In this document: piece after piece, positions 35,262-44,266 of the stretch
How positions within the stretch are numbered: position 1 is the stretch's first letter
Layout: each line of letters opens with the position of its first letter
NCBI RefSeq assembly: GCF_018139625.1
Contig: NZ_JAGSOH010000017.1
Coordinates: 21,179 to 85,178, forward strand
DNA length: 64,000 bases
Direction of reading: 5' to 3'
Origin: Actinospica acidithermotolerans
GTDB lineage: Bacteria; Actinomycetota; Actinomycetes; Streptomycetales; Catenulisporaceae
The notes under the pieces: generated by a model
Databases searched by the model: none
Told to the model about the DNA's origin: nothing
Seen by the model: the letters and a program-made list of their open reading frames with translations, nothing else
Position numbers and translations under genes: made by a program

Positions 35262-36016
35262 GCAGTGCGGAATTCTCCGGTCTCAAGGTCGTCGTCACCG
35301 GCGGCGGATCCGGCATCGGCCTGGCCACGGCCACCCTGCTCGCCGAGCGCGGCGCCGCGGTGGCGGTCCTCGACCTGGATCCGTCGTCCGCGCCCGACCC
35401 CAAGCTCGGCTTCGTCGCCGACGTGGCCGACGACGAGTCCGTCCGCGCCGCGATCGCGAACGCCGCCGAGGCCCTGGGCGGCATCGACATCCTGGTCAAC
35501 AACGCGGGCATCGGCGCAGCCGGCACCGTCGAGGACAACGACGACGAGCAGTGGCACCGGGTCTACGACGTGAACGTCGTCGGCATGGTCCGCGTCACCC
35601 GCGCCGCCCTGCCGCACCTTCGCGAGTCCGAGCACGCCGCGATCGTGAACACCGCCAGCATCGCCGCCGTCGCGGGCCTCCCGCAGCGCGCGCTCTACAG
35701 CGCGACGAAGGGCGCCGTCTACGCCCTGACGCTGGCCATGGCCACGGACCACCTGCGCGAGGGGATCCGCGTCAACTGCGTGCACCCCGGCACGGCCGAC
35801 ACGCCGTGGGTCGGCCGGCTGCTCGACGCCGCCGAGGACCCGGAGGCCGAGCGCAAGGCCCTCGAGGCGCGTCAGCCGATGGGCCGCCTGGTGACGGCCC
35901 CTGAGATCGCCGCGGCCATCGCGTACCTCGCGTCCCCGCTCGCCGCCTCCGTCACCGGCACGTCGCTCGCGGTCGACGGCGGCTTCACCGGCCTGCGCCC
36001 TCGCCCCGCCGCATGA
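35258..36016 (+). CDS. SDR dehydrogenase, probable 2-keto-3-deoxy-L-fuconate dehydrogenase
   Basis: 252 residues, classical short-chain dehydrogenase. The cofactor motif is TGGGSGIG, Asp in VLDLD indicates NAD rather than NADP, then NNAG, catalytic Ser in NTASIAAV and [18 protein letters not shown] matches the substrate loop of KDF dehydrogenases and relatives. It overlaps the fuconate dehydratase by 4 bp (GTGA). Role inferred from context: NAD-dependent oxidation of 2-keto-3-deoxy-L-fuconate to the diketo acid. No gene for the final cleavage to pyruvate and lactate is seen in the cluster. Confidence 0.85.
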   Translation: MSSAEFSGLKVVVTGGGSGIGLATATLLAERGAAVAVLDLDPSSAPDPKLGFVADVADDESVRAAIANAAEALGGIDILVNNAGIGAAGTVEDNDDEQWHRVYDVNVVGMVRVTRAALPHLRESEHAAIVNTASIAAVAGLPQRALYSATKGAVYALTLAMATDHLREGIRVNCVHPGTADTPWVGRLLDAAEDPEAERKALEARQPMGRLVTAPEIAAAIAYLASPLAASVTGTSLAVDGGFTGLRPRPAA

Positions 36017-37011
36017 CCGCGCCGCAGCCTCGGCCGAGGTCGCTGCCGCCGCTGACGCTCGGAAAGGTCGGCTTCGGCGGAGCCCCCCTGGGCAACCTCT
36101 TCACAGCCATCGACGACGAGGCCGCCCACGCCGCCGTGGACGCAGCCTGGGACTCCGGCATCCGCTACTTCGACACCGCGCCGCACTACGGCCTGGGCCT
36201 GTCCGAACGCCGCCTGGGCGCGGCCCTGCGCGACCACCCCCGCGACGACTACGTCCTCTCAACGAAGGTCGGCCGCCTCCTCGACCCCGTCCCCGACGTC
36301 GACCCCGCCGATATCCACGCCGCCGACGACCAGGGCTTCGAAGTCCCCGCCACCGTCACCCGCCGCTGGGATTTCACCGCCGACGGCGTGCGCCGCAGCA
36401 TCGAGGAGAGCCTCGAACGCCTCGGCCTGTCGCGGATCGACATCGCGTACCTCCACGACCCCGACGACCACGTCGAGCAGGCGCTCGACGAGGCGTACCC
36501 CGCGCTCGAGAAGCTGCGCGAGGAGGGTGTGCTGCGCGCGATCGGCGTCGGCATGAACCAGAGCGCCGTCCCGACGCGCTTCGTCACCGAGACCGACATC
36601 GACGTCGTGCTCCTCGCGGGCCGCTACACGCTGCTGGATCAGAGCGCGAGCAGGGACCTGCTCCCCGCCGCCGAGGCGCGCGGCGTCGCGATCGTCCTCG
36701 GGGGCGTCTTCAACTCGGGTCTCCTGGCCGACCCGCGGAACGCCGCCACGTACGACTACGCCCCCGCCCCGCCCGAACTGATCGACCGTGCGCTGGAGAT
36801 CGAGCAAATCTGCCTCGAACACGGCGTCCCGCTCCGCGCCGCCGCCCTGCAATTCGGCCTGGCCCACCCCGCCGTGGCCAGCGCACTCATCGGCATCCGG
36901 GACGCCGCTCAGGCCCGGGATTGCGCCGCGATGGCGGGGGTACCGATACCGGAGATGCTGTGGCAGAGTCTGCGTGAGCGCGGATTGATTGACCGGGACA
37001 ACGAAGTCTGA
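36013..37011 (+). CDS. Aldo/keto reductase, probable L-fucose (D-threo-aldose) 1-dehydrogenase
   Basis: 332 residues with an AKR barrel. GFGGAPLGNLF opens it, and the tetrad is YFDTAPHYGLG (Asp, Tyr), LSTKVGR (Lys) and AYLHDPDDH (His). The D-threo-aldose dehydrogenase subgroup oxidises L-fucose to the lactone with NAD(P). ATGA overlap with the SDR gene supports one polycistronic message. This would be the first enzyme of the sugar oxidation pathway. Confidence 0.87.
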   Translation: MTAPQPRPRSLPPLTLGKVGFGGAPLGNLFTAIDDEAAHAAVDAAWDSGIRYFDTAPHYGLGLSERRLGAALRDHPRDDYVLSTKVGRLLDPVPDVDPADIHAADDQGFEVPATVTRRWDFTADGVRRSIEESLERLGLSRIDIAYLHDPDDHVEQALDEAYPALEKLREEGVLRAIGVGMNQSAVPTRFVTETDIDVVLLAGRYTLLDQSASRDLLPAAEARGVAIVLGGVFNSGLLADPRNAATYDYAPAPPELIDRALEIEQICLEHGVPLRAAALQFGLAHPAVASALIGIRDAAQARDCAAMAGVPIPEMLWQSLRERGLIDRDNEV

Positions 37012-37033
37012 CGTCAACGAGGTGCTGAAAGAT

Positions 37034-37894
37034 ATGACGGCTACTCCGATCGTGGATGCGCACCACCATCTGTGGGACCTGAAGGTCCGCGCCCAGGAGT
37101 GGCTGCGAGCCCCCGAGCTCAAGCCGATCTGGCGCGACTTCCCCGTCGAGGAGCTCGAGCCCGAGGCGCGCGCGTCCGGCGTCGATGTGACGATCCTCGT
37201 CCAGGCCGCCGCCTCCGTCGACGAGACCCGCGAGTTCCTCGCCTTCGCGGCCTGCAACAAGCTGATCGCCGGCGTCGTCGGATGGATGGACCTCACCGCC
37301 GACGACCCGGCCGCCGGCCTCGACGCGCTGCGCAAGGCGCCCGGCGGGCACATGCTCAAGGGCATCCGGCACCTCGTCCAGGACGAGCCCGACCCCGCCT
37401 GGCTCACCCGCACCGACGTCCGACGCGGCCTGCGCGCCGTCGCCGAGGCAGGCCTGCCCTACGACCTCCTCGTCAGGCCCGCCCAGGCCCGCGCGGCGCT
37501 CGACGCCGTACGGGCCGTCCCCGAGCTCACCTTCGTCCTCGACCACCTGGGCAAACCCCCCATCGCCGACGCCGCCTCGTCCCCCGACCCCCACTGGGCC
37601 ACCTGGCTCCGCGAGCTCGCCGCCGAGCGCAACGTCGTCTGCAAGCTCTCCGGCATGGTCACCGAGGCCGACTGGAACACGTGGACCATAGGAGACCTCG
37701 AACCCTACGTCCGCACCGCCCTCGAGGCCTTCGGCCCCGACCGCGTGATGTTCGGCTCCGACTGGCCCGTCTGCCTGCTCGCCGCCACCTACACCGAGGT
37801 CTTCGAGTCCGCCCGCACCCTCACCGACGATCTCAGCGAAGACGAGCGGGCGGCGGTATTCGGCGGCACGGCGGCACGGGTCTACGGCCTGTAG
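37034..37894 (+). CDS. Amidohydrolase-2 family lactonase, probable L-fuconolactonase
   Basis: 286 residues. It is a TIM-barrel amidohydrolase with HxH in VDAHHHLWDL, FVLDHLGKPP, and the metal/catalytic Asp in RVMFGSDWPVCLL. This matches the L-fuconolactonase/L-rhamnonolactonase/PDC-lactonase group, which opens sugar lactones. It follows the AKR gene by 22 bp; the ATG at 37034 fits the domain start (a GTG at 37022 is possible). It would hydrolyse the lactone made by the AKR to the acid used by FucD. Confidence 0.88.
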   Translation: MTATPIVDAHHHLWDLKVRAQEWLRAPELKPIWRDFPVEELEPEARASGVDVTILVQAAASVDETREFLAFAACNKLIAGVVGWMDLTADDPAAGLDALRKAPGGHMLKGIRHLVQDEPDPAWLTRTDVRRGLRAVAEAGLPYDLLVRPAQARAALDAVRAVPELTFVLDHLGKPPIADAASSPDPHWATWLRELAAERNVVCKLSGMVTEADWNTWTIGDLEPYVRTALEAFGPDRVMFGSDWPVCLLAATYTEVFESARTLTDDLSEDERAAVFGGTAARVYGL

Positions 37895-37919
37895 CCGGCC
37901 GCGACGAGCCGCCCGGCTA
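37892..37919 (+). terminator. Hairpin at the end of the fucose-type operon
   Basis: TAGCCGG and CCGGCTA (7 bp, 14-base loop) start at the lactonase stop codon itself. Confidence 0.4.
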
Positions 37920-37941
37920 ACAGAAAGACGCGCCGAAGGCC

Positions 37942-38406
37942 TCAGCGCCCCGAAGCGGCCGCCGAAAGAGAGCGGGCGTAATTGACCCGGGCGGCGTAGT
38001 CCTGGGCCTGGAACACCGAGGCGACCGGCAGCTGCACCTGGTGCAGGAAGCCGGGGCCCTGGACGACGACCTGGACCGCGCCCTCGGTGCGCTCCTCCTT
38101 GGCCAGCAGGAACAGCAGGCCGAGCAGGCAGAACACGAAGAAGACCACAGCGCACACGATCGCCCAGGTGGGGATGCCGCGGGTCGTCCGGGACATGTCC
38201 GTGTACGACCAGACGACGCCGCCGATCGGTGCCTGGCCCGAGGGAGTGATCACGGTGGTGCTGGTGCACACGATGTCGCCGATCGTCACCAGCACCGGAC
38301 CCGCGCCCTGCGCCGCGGCCTGCGCGGCGTCCATGGGTTCTCCCCACGGCTGCTGTCCCTGCTGGTAGGGCTGCTGCGGGGGCCCGTAGGGCGGCTGAAA
38401 GGCCAT
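37942..38406 (-). CDS. Small single-pass membrane protein, unknown function
   Basis: 154 residues. The N terminus is Pro/Gln/Tyr-rich (MAFQPPYGPPQQPYQQGQQ). A soluble segment contains a possible short beta domain (VLVTIGDIVCTSTTVITPSG), then one strong membrane helix (WAIVCAVVFFVFCLLGLLFL) and a charged tail of about 45 residues. Pro/Gln-rich N termini followed by one or two helices are common in actinobacterial envelope proteins of unknown function. It is monocistronic, divergent from the MerR-PP2C gene. Confidence 0.75.
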   Translation of the reverse strand: MAFQPPYGPPQQPYQQGQQPWGEPMDAAQAAAQGAGPVLVTIGDIVCTSTTVITPSGQAPIGGVVWSYTDMSRTTRGIPTWAIVCAVVFFVFCLLGLLFLLAKEERTEGAVQVVVQGPGFLHQVQLPVASVFQAQDYAARVNYARSLSAAASGR

Positions 38407-38603
38407 AGCAGTATGTTGCCAGATATTCGCTCCCCGCGCGGCCGCAACGGGCGCGCAAGGGCGGCGCGCAAGGGCGTCAACCCGACGCCGTGAACGTCAC
38501 CGTTGACCCACGTGCTTGACTCTCCCCTCAGGGCCGGGCCCAGCATCGGCGGGGCCGGGCGGATTCGGCCGCCGGGCTGAGGAAGGCATGCGAGAGGGAA
38601 CGG

Positions 38604-39758
38604 GTGCGGACTATGGCGGCGGACGGGGCCACGGGGCCGGGTGCTAGCGCGAGTGCGGGTACGGCGGCGAACGGCCCTGCGGTGGAGGCACTGCTGACCA
38701 TCGGGGCGTTCGCGCGCACGTCGCGGCTCTCGATCAAGGCGCTGCGGCTCTACGACGAGATCGGCCTGCTGCCGCCGGCCTGCACCGACCCGGAGACCGG
38801 CTACCGGTACTACGCGCCCGCTCAGCTGGAGCGGGCGCGGTTGGTCGCGTGGCTGCGGCGGGTCGGGATGCCGCTCGCGGGGATTCGGCGGGTATGCGAC
38901 CTGCGGGAAAGCGATCGGGGCGCGGCCGTCGGCGAGATCCGCGAGTACTGGGCGCGGGTCGAGGCTGACACGGCGGCCCGGCGCGAGCTCGTCGCCTTCC
39001 TCATCGAGCAGTTGTCAGGGAAGGACGACATCATGACCACCAGTCAGACCACTGCGCGGCCCCTGCGGATGCGGTACGCCGCGCTGTCCGATCGCGGTTC
39101 GGTGCGCACGCGGAACCTGGACGCGGCGTACGCGGGGCCGCGGCTGTTCGCGGTCGCGGACGGGTTCGGCGAGCGCGGCGACGCGGCCAGCAGCAGGGCG
39201 ATCGACACGCTGCGGGCGGTCGACGCCGTCGAGTCGGGCGACCTGCTGAACGTGCTTCAGGACGCGGTCGACCGGGCCCACCGGGCGGTGGGGGAGATCG
39301 GCGAGGAGTCGTCGTCGGGCACGACGCTCACCGCGATGCTGTGGACGGGCTCGGAGCTCGGGCTCGTGCACATCGGCGACTCGCGTGCGTACCTGCTGCG
39401 CGACGGCAGCCTCCGGCAGATCACCCACGACCACACCCTCGTGCAGTCCATGCTCGATGAGGGCCGGATCACGCCGCAGGAGGCCGAGTCACACCCGCAG
39501 CGCACGCTGCTCGTGCAGGCCGTCGGCGCGAGCGACACGACGCCGGAGCCGGAACTGCGCGTCACGGACGTCCGCGCGGGGGACCGGTACCTGCTGTGCA
39601 CGGACGGACTCTCGCGGAGTGTCGCGGAGTCCGAGATCCGGCGTGTGGTGCAGGGGAGCGAGGAGCCGGCGGAGGCGGTCGCGGCCCTGATCGAGCTCGC
39701 GGGCCAGGCGGGTGGGGAGGACAACGTGGCCTGCGTCGTCGCGCACGTCGCCGAGTAG
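38604..39758 (+). CDS. MerR-family DNA-binding domain fused to PP2C-type Ser/Thr phosphatase
   Basis: 384 residues. Residues ~30-100 are a MerR winged helix (LLTIGAFARTSRLSIKALRL, then YDEIGLLPP, then TGYRYYAPAQLERARLVAWL) with a short coiled coil to ~140. Residues ~155-384 are a PP2C phosphatase: SDRGSVRTRNLD, FAVADGFGERGD, SSGTTLTAM, LVHIGDSRAYLLRDG, ITHDHTL, LCTDGLS, EDNVACVV. The metal-binding Asp residues are all present. This links transcription control to dephosphorylation. I chose the GTG at 38604 (AGAGGGAACGG upstream). TTGACT with a MerR-like 19-bp spacer to CAGCAT (38516-38546) is a weak promoter candidate. Confidence 0.9.
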   Translation: MRTMAADGATGPGASASAGTAANGPAVEALLTIGAFARTSRLSIKALRLYDEIGLLPPACTDPETGYRYYAPAQLERARLVAWLRRVGMPLAGIRRVCDLRESDRGAAVGEIREYWARVEADTAARRELVAFLIEQLSGKDDIMTTSQTTARPLRMRYAALSDRGSVRTRNLDAAYAGPRLFAVADGFGERGDAASSRAIDTLRAVDAVESGDLLNVLQDAVDRAHRAVGEIGEESSSGTTLTAMLWTGSELGLVHIGDSRAYLLRDGSLRQITHDHTLVQSMLDEGRITPQEAESHPQRTLLVQAVGASDTTPEPELRVTDVRAGDRYLLCTDGLSRSVAESEIRRVVQGSEEPAEAVAALIELAGQAGGEDNVACVVAHVAE

Positions 39759-39889
39759 GGAAGACGGCGACTTCCGCCGCGGACGGGACGAGAGCTGAGT
39801 TGCGACGCATGCGCCGGCCGCGACGGAGGGGTGGGCCGCGACGCAACGGCGGGCCCCGACACAGGTGCTGGCCGCGACGGAGCAGCGGG

Positions 39890-42010
39890 TCAGCCGATCG
39901 GCGGGAAGCCGGTGGGGGCGGTGAAGTCCTCCACCGGCTGGCCCTTCAGCGCGCCCGCCATCGCCTCCTGCCAGGTCGGCGCGGAGATGGTGGCGCCGAA
40001 GATCTGCTGGGCCCAGTACGTGCCGCCGACCGTCATGTAGCCCATGAAGTCGCCGCGCCGCGGGCTGATGAAGCCGGTCCAGACGGCGGTGGCCAGCTGC
40101 GGGGTGAAGCCGTCGAACCAGGTCGCGATCGACTGCGTCGTGGTGCCGGTCTTGCCGGCCGACGGGCGGTCCAGGCCCAGGCCCTGGGCGGTCGCTCCGG
40201 GCTGGGTGAGCACGCCTTCCAGCATCGCGGTCAGCTCGTTCGCCAGGTTGGGGTCGATGACCTGGGCGCAGTCCGGGTGCTCGGCCGGGTACTGGCGGCC
40301 GGTCAGGCCGGCGACCGCGGTGATCACGTAGGGGCGGCAGTACACGCCGTGCGCGGCGACGGTCGCGTAGGCGGCGGCCATCTCGACCGGGGTGATCAGG
40401 TTCGTGCCCAGGGTGAACGAGGCGATCTGCTCCAGCGGGGATCCGGTGCCGGTGTCGTTGTCCAGGGTGACGCCCATCGATTGCGCGATCGTGGCGGGCA
40501 GGCACAGCCCGGTCTGCGTCTCCAGCGTCAGGAAGTAGGTGTTGACGGAGTACCAGTACGCCTCGGGCAGTGTGCCGGTGAAGCCCCTGCCGTCGTCGTT
40601 GTTCGGCGAGTAGCTGGCGGGCCAGATGATCGTCTTCGGGTGGCCTGGCACGCATACCGGCAGCCGCAGGCCGCCCTCGACCAGCGGGCTGGCCACGGTC
40701 AACTTCGTCGACGGGTCCCAGCCGTCCTCCAGCGCCGCGAGGCCCTCGAAGATCTTGAACGACGAGCCGGCCTGGTACCCGCCTCCGCCGCCGTGCGACG
40801 GATCCGCGGCCAGGTCCACGTACGTCTCGCCGTAGCCGCTGCCCATCGGCTTCGACTGCGCGATCGCGGTGATGGCACCGGTTCCGGGCGTGATCATGGC
40901 CAGTGCGCTCGCGACCTTGTCGCCGGGATTGGTGTGGTCGGCGACGGCCTTCGCGCCGGACGCCTGGTCCTGCGGCACGAGCGTCGTCCTGACGACGAGT
41001 CCGCCCTCGTTCCACAGGTGCTCGCGCGCGGCCTTCGTCGATCCGTACGCCGTGTTGTCGATGAACGTGTCGTAGACGTAGGTGCAGAAGAACGCCTCGT
41101 TGCCCGCGCCCACGCAGCCGTCCGTCTCGTTGCCCGGGTTCAGGCCGAGCGGCTGCTTCTCGTCGGCGCCGGCCTGCTTCGCCGTCAGGTAGCCCTGCTT
41201 GGCCATGTCCGCGAGCACGAGGTTCCGGCGCTGGAGCACCGGGCCCGCGTTGGTGAACGGGTTGTACTGGCTCGGGCTGTTGACGATCGCGGCGAGCATC
41301 GCGGCCTGGTCGGCGTCGAGGTTCGCGGCCGACGTGCCGAAGTACGTCTGCGCCGCGACCTGCACGCCGTACGCGCCGTTGCCGTAGAAGATCAGGTTGA
41401 GGTAGCCGGAGAGCAGCTGATCCTTGCTCATCTCCTGCACGAGCGAGATCGCGTCGCGCAGCTCGGTGAGCTTGCGGGCGAACGTGTCCGCCTGCGCGGC
41501 GTCGCGCAGGCGCGTGTTGTCGCCGGCCTCCAGCTCCAGCGCGTTCTTCACGTACTGCTGCGCGATCGTCGAGCCGCCCTGGAGGCTGCCGCCGTTCGAG
41601 TTGTGGATCAGCGCGCGCAGCGTGCCCTTCAGGTCGATGCCGCCGTGCTGGTAGAAGCGCTGGTCCTCGACCGCCACTATCGCGTGCTGCATCAGAACGC
41701 TGATCTTCGAGAGCGGCACGACCACCCGGTTGCTCTCGTTGTCCGGGTTCCAGGTCGTCGCGATCACCGAGCCGTCGGACGCCTCGATCGTGTTGCGCTG
41801 CGGCAGTTCCGGCAGTTGGAAGGCCGCGGGCAGCGTCAGGAAGTGGTCGGAGACGGCCTTCGCGCCCAGGCCCACGCCCGCCACGGCCGGCAGCACCATG
41901 CCCGCGACCAGGGCGCCGGCGAGCGCGCTGACCACGATGAAGGAGATCAGACCGATCAGGAATCCGGTGATCCGGTCGATGCCGCGCTGCACCCCGCCCG
42001 TGCTCGCCAT
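39890..42010 (-). CDS. Class A penicillin-binding protein (glycosyltransferase + transpeptidase)
   Basis: 706 residues. A cytoplasmic tail and one membrane helix (about 15-45) precede a GT51 domain (VAVEDQRFYQHGGIDLKGTL, GGSTIAQQYVKN, YGNGAYGVQVAAQTYFG). The penicillin-binding transpeptidase domain has SxxK in GSSFKIF, SxN in YSVNTYF and KTG in SAGKTGTTTQS. It polymerises lipid II and cross-links peptidoglycan on the outer membrane face. It ends without the Ser/Pro-rich tail or PASTA domain many actinobacterial PBP1 proteins have. The 131 bp to the convergent MerR-PP2C gene contain several short GGCCGCGACG repeats but no clear hairpin. Confidence 0.95.
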   Translation of the reverse strand: MASTGGVQRGIDRITGFLIGLISFIVVSALAGALVAGMVLPAVAGVGLGAKAVSDHFLTLPAAFQLPELPQRNTIEASDGSVIATTWNPDNESNRVVVPLSKISVLMQHAIVAVEDQRFYQHGGIDLKGTLRALIHNSNGGSLQGGSTIAQQYVKNALELEAGDNTRLRDAAQADTFARKLTELRDAISLVQEMSKDQLLSGYLNLIFYGNGAYGVQVAAQTYFGTSAANLDADQAAMLAAIVNSPSQYNPFTNAGPVLQRRNLVLADMAKQGYLTAKQAGADEKQPLGLNPGNETDGCVGAGNEAFFCTYVYDTFIDNTAYGSTKAAREHLWNEGGLVVRTTLVPQDQASGAKAVADHTNPGDKVASALAMITPGTGAITAIAQSKPMGSGYGETYVDLAADPSHGGGGGYQAGSSFKIFEGLAALEDGWDPSTKLTVASPLVEGGLRLPVCVPGHPKTIIWPASYSPNNDDGRGFTGTLPEAYWYSVNTYFLTLETQTGLCLPATIAQSMGVTLDNDTGTGSPLEQIASFTLGTNLITPVEMAAAYATVAAHGVYCRPYVITAVAGLTGRQYPAEHPDCAQVIDPNLANELTAMLEGVLTQPGATAQGLGLDRPSAGKTGTTTQSIATWFDGFTPQLATAVWTGFISPRRGDFMGYMTVGGTYWAQQIFGATISAPTWQEAMAGALKGQPVEDFTAPTGFPPIG

Positions 42011-42143
42011 GCCCTAGAGGTTAATCCCGTCGCACCCGCATGGGGAGGGCGTTCGGAGCAAAACGGCGGCGTACTGGCGGCGATTCGGTGCAGGCGGCCC
42101 TTCCATGAAGATCGTCGGGGCGCTCGTCGGACCCCGGAAGACG

Positions 42144-42175
42144 CCGCGGCGCCCGGTGGGAGCCGGGCGCCGCGG
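42144..42175 (-). terminator. 13-bp perfect-stem terminator of the ABC exporter operon
   Basis: CCGCGGCGCCCGG and CCGGGCGCCGCGG pair over 13 bp with a 6-base loop, 21 bp downstream of the exporter stop. Confidence 0.82.
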
Positions 42176-42196
42176 ACTGCACTGCGATCTGTGCGC

Positions 42197-44266
42197 TTAC
42201 TCGACCTCGGCCACGGCCTGCGCGAACTGCGCCTCGTACAGCCGCGCGTAGGCGCCGCCGACGTCCAGCAGCTGGTCGTGGGTGCCCTGCTCGACGATCC
42301 GGCCGTCCTCCATCACCAGGATCAGGTCGGCGTCCCGGATCGTGGAGAGCCGGTGCGCGATCACGAAGCTGGTGCGGCCCTGGCGCAGCGAGTTCATCGC
42401 GCGCTGGATCAGCACCTCGGTGCGGGTGTCGACCGAGCTGGTCGCCTCGTCCAGGATCAGGATCGCCGGCTCGGCCAGGAAGGCCCGCGCGATCGTGATC
42501 AGCTGCCGCTCGCCCGCCGAGACCGAGGAGGCCTCGTCGTCCAGGACGGTCTCGTAGCCGTCCGGCAGCGTGCGCACGAAGCGGTCCACGTGGGTGGCCT
42601 GCGCCGCCCGGACGATCTGCTCCCGCGTCGCCGACGGCACGCCGTAGGCGATGTTGTCCGCGATCGTGCCGCCGAACAGCCACGCGTCCTGCAGCACCAT
42701 GCCGGTGCGCGAGCGCAGATCCTCGCGGGTCATCTTCGCGATGTCCACGCCGTCCAGGGTGATGCGGCCCTCGTCGATCTCGTAGAACCGCATCAGCAGG
42801 TTGACGAGGGTGGTCTTGCCGGCGCCGGTCGGGCCGACGATCGCGACCGTCTGGCCCGGCTTGACCGACAGCGACAGGTCCTGGATCAGCGGCACGTCCG
42901 GCTTGTAGCGGAACGAGACGTCCTCGAACTCCACGTGCCCGCGCACCTGGTCCACGGTCGGCGCGTGCGTGTCGTCCGGGGCCTGCTCGGGGGCGTCGAG
43001 CAGCGCGAAGACCCGCTCGGCCGAGGCCACCGCCGACTGCAGCAGGTTCGACATGCTGGCCACCTGGGTGACCGGCTGGTTGAAGCTGCGCGAGTACTGG
43101 ATGAAGGCCTGCACGTCGCCGATCGAGAGCGAGCCGGTGGTGACCTTGAGCGCGCCGACCACGGCGACGAACACGTAGTTCACGTTGCCCAGGAACATCA
43201 TCGCGGGCTGGATGCAGCCGGAGATGAACTGCGCCTTGAACGAGGCGTGGTAGAGCGTCTCGTTCTGCTCGTCGAACTCGGCGATCGCGTCCTGCTGCCG
43301 GCCGAAGACCTTCACCAGGGTGTGTCCGGTGTACTGCTCCTCGATGTGCCCGTTCAGCCGGCCGGTGGTGCCCCACTGCTTGACGAACTGCGGCTGCGCC
43401 CGCTTGCCGATCCGCGCGGCCAGCCACACCGAGACCGGGATCGTCACCAGCGCGAGCAGCGCCAGCTCCCAGGAGATGGTGAACATCATCGTCAGCACGC
43501 CGACGATGGTCATCAGCGACAGGGCGATCTGGCTCAGCGTCTGCTGCAGGGTCTGCGACAGGTTGTCCATGTCGTTGGTGACCCGGGAGAGGATCTCGCC
43601 GCGCGGCTGGCCGTCGAAGTAGCTCAGCGGCAGCCGCGACAGCTTCGCCTGCGCGTCCCGCCGCATCCGGTAGACGGCGCGCTGCACCAGCGACGTGGTG
43701 ATCCGGCCCTGGAAGGCCAGCATCAGCGAGGAGAAGGTGTAGATCAGGGCGACCGTGCCGAGCGTGCGCCCGATCGCGCCGAAGTCCAGGCCGACGCCGG
43801 GTGTGAAGTCGACGCTGCCGAGCACGGAGCGGATCGCGGCGGGCACGTGCGGGTCGGCCAGCACCTGCGCGCGGGTCTCCCCGGCGAACTGCGCCGTGTC
43901 CTTGCCGGCGACGCCGGCGAAGATCAGGTTGGTCGCGTTGCCGAGGATCCTCGGGCCGAGCACGTTCAGCGTCACGCCGATCGCGGTCAGCGTCAGCGCG
44001 AAGATCATCAGCGGACGCTCGGGGCTGAGCGTGCTCAGCAGCCGCTTGCTCGAACCCTTGAAGTTCAGCGCCTTCTCGGTGGACCGTCCGGCCATGAACG
44101 CGGCCGGGCCGCCGCGCCGCTCGCCGGCCTGCGGGCCGAGCCCGCGCTGCGGTACGACGCGCTCGCCGGCCGTGCCGGTGGCCGCACCGCCGGGCGCGGT
44201 GCCCGCGGGTGCTCCGCCGGGCGCGGCTCCGGCCGGGCGCCTGTCCTGGGGCTGCTCGCCGCTCAC
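42197..44266 (-). CDS. ABC exporter half-transporter with canonical Walker B
   Basis: 689 residues. After a disordered Ala/Gly/Pro-rich N terminus come six membrane helices (~75-380) and an ATPase domain: Walker A IVGPTGAGKTTLVN, signature VSAGERQ, Walker B AILILDEATSSVDTRTE with the catalytic Glu, H-loop FVIAHRLSTI. This is the active-site subunit of a heterodimeric exporter (TM288/BmrD-like). Its GTG overlaps the stop of the partner gene (GTGA). Expected role is drug or lipid efflux under MarR control. Confidence 0.93.
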   Translation of the reverse strand: MSGEQPQDRRPAGAAPGGAPAGTAPGGAATGTAGERVVPQRGLGPQAGERRGGPAAFMAGRSTEKALNFKGSSKRLLSTLSPERPLMIFALTLTAIGVTLNVLGPRILGNATNLIFAGVAGKDTAQFAGETRAQVLADPHVPAAIRSVLGSVDFTPGVGLDFGAIGRTLGTVALIYTFSSLMLAFQGRITTSLVQRAVYRMRRDAQAKLSRLPLSYFDGQPRGEILSRVTNDMDNLSQTLQQTLSQIALSLMTIVGVLTMMFTISWELALLALVTIPVSVWLAARIGKRAQPQFVKQWGTTGRLNGHIEEQYTGHTLVKVFGRQQDAIAEFDEQNETLYHASFKAQFISGCIQPAMMFLGNVNYVFVAVVGALKVTTGSLSIGDVQAFIQYSRSFNQPVTQVASMSNLLQSAVASAERVFALLDAPEQAPDDTHAPTVDQVRGHVEFEDVSFRYKPDVPLIQDLSLSVKPGQTVAIVGPTGAGKTTLVNLLMRFYEIDEGRITLDGVDIAKMTREDLRSRTGMVLQDAWLFGGTIADNIAYGVPSATREQIVRAAQATHVDRFVRTLPDGYETVLDDEASSVSAGERQLITIARAFLAEPAILILDEATSSVDTRTEVLIQRAMNSLRQGRTSFVIAHRLSTIRDADLILVMEDGRIVEQGTHDQLLDVGGAYARLYEAQFAQAVAEVE

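Noticed and set aside
39759..39889. Short GGCCGCGACG repeats after the MerR-PP2C gene as a functional array
   Set aside because: Only three or four imperfect copies with irregular spacing in GC-rich intergenic DNA; too weak to call.
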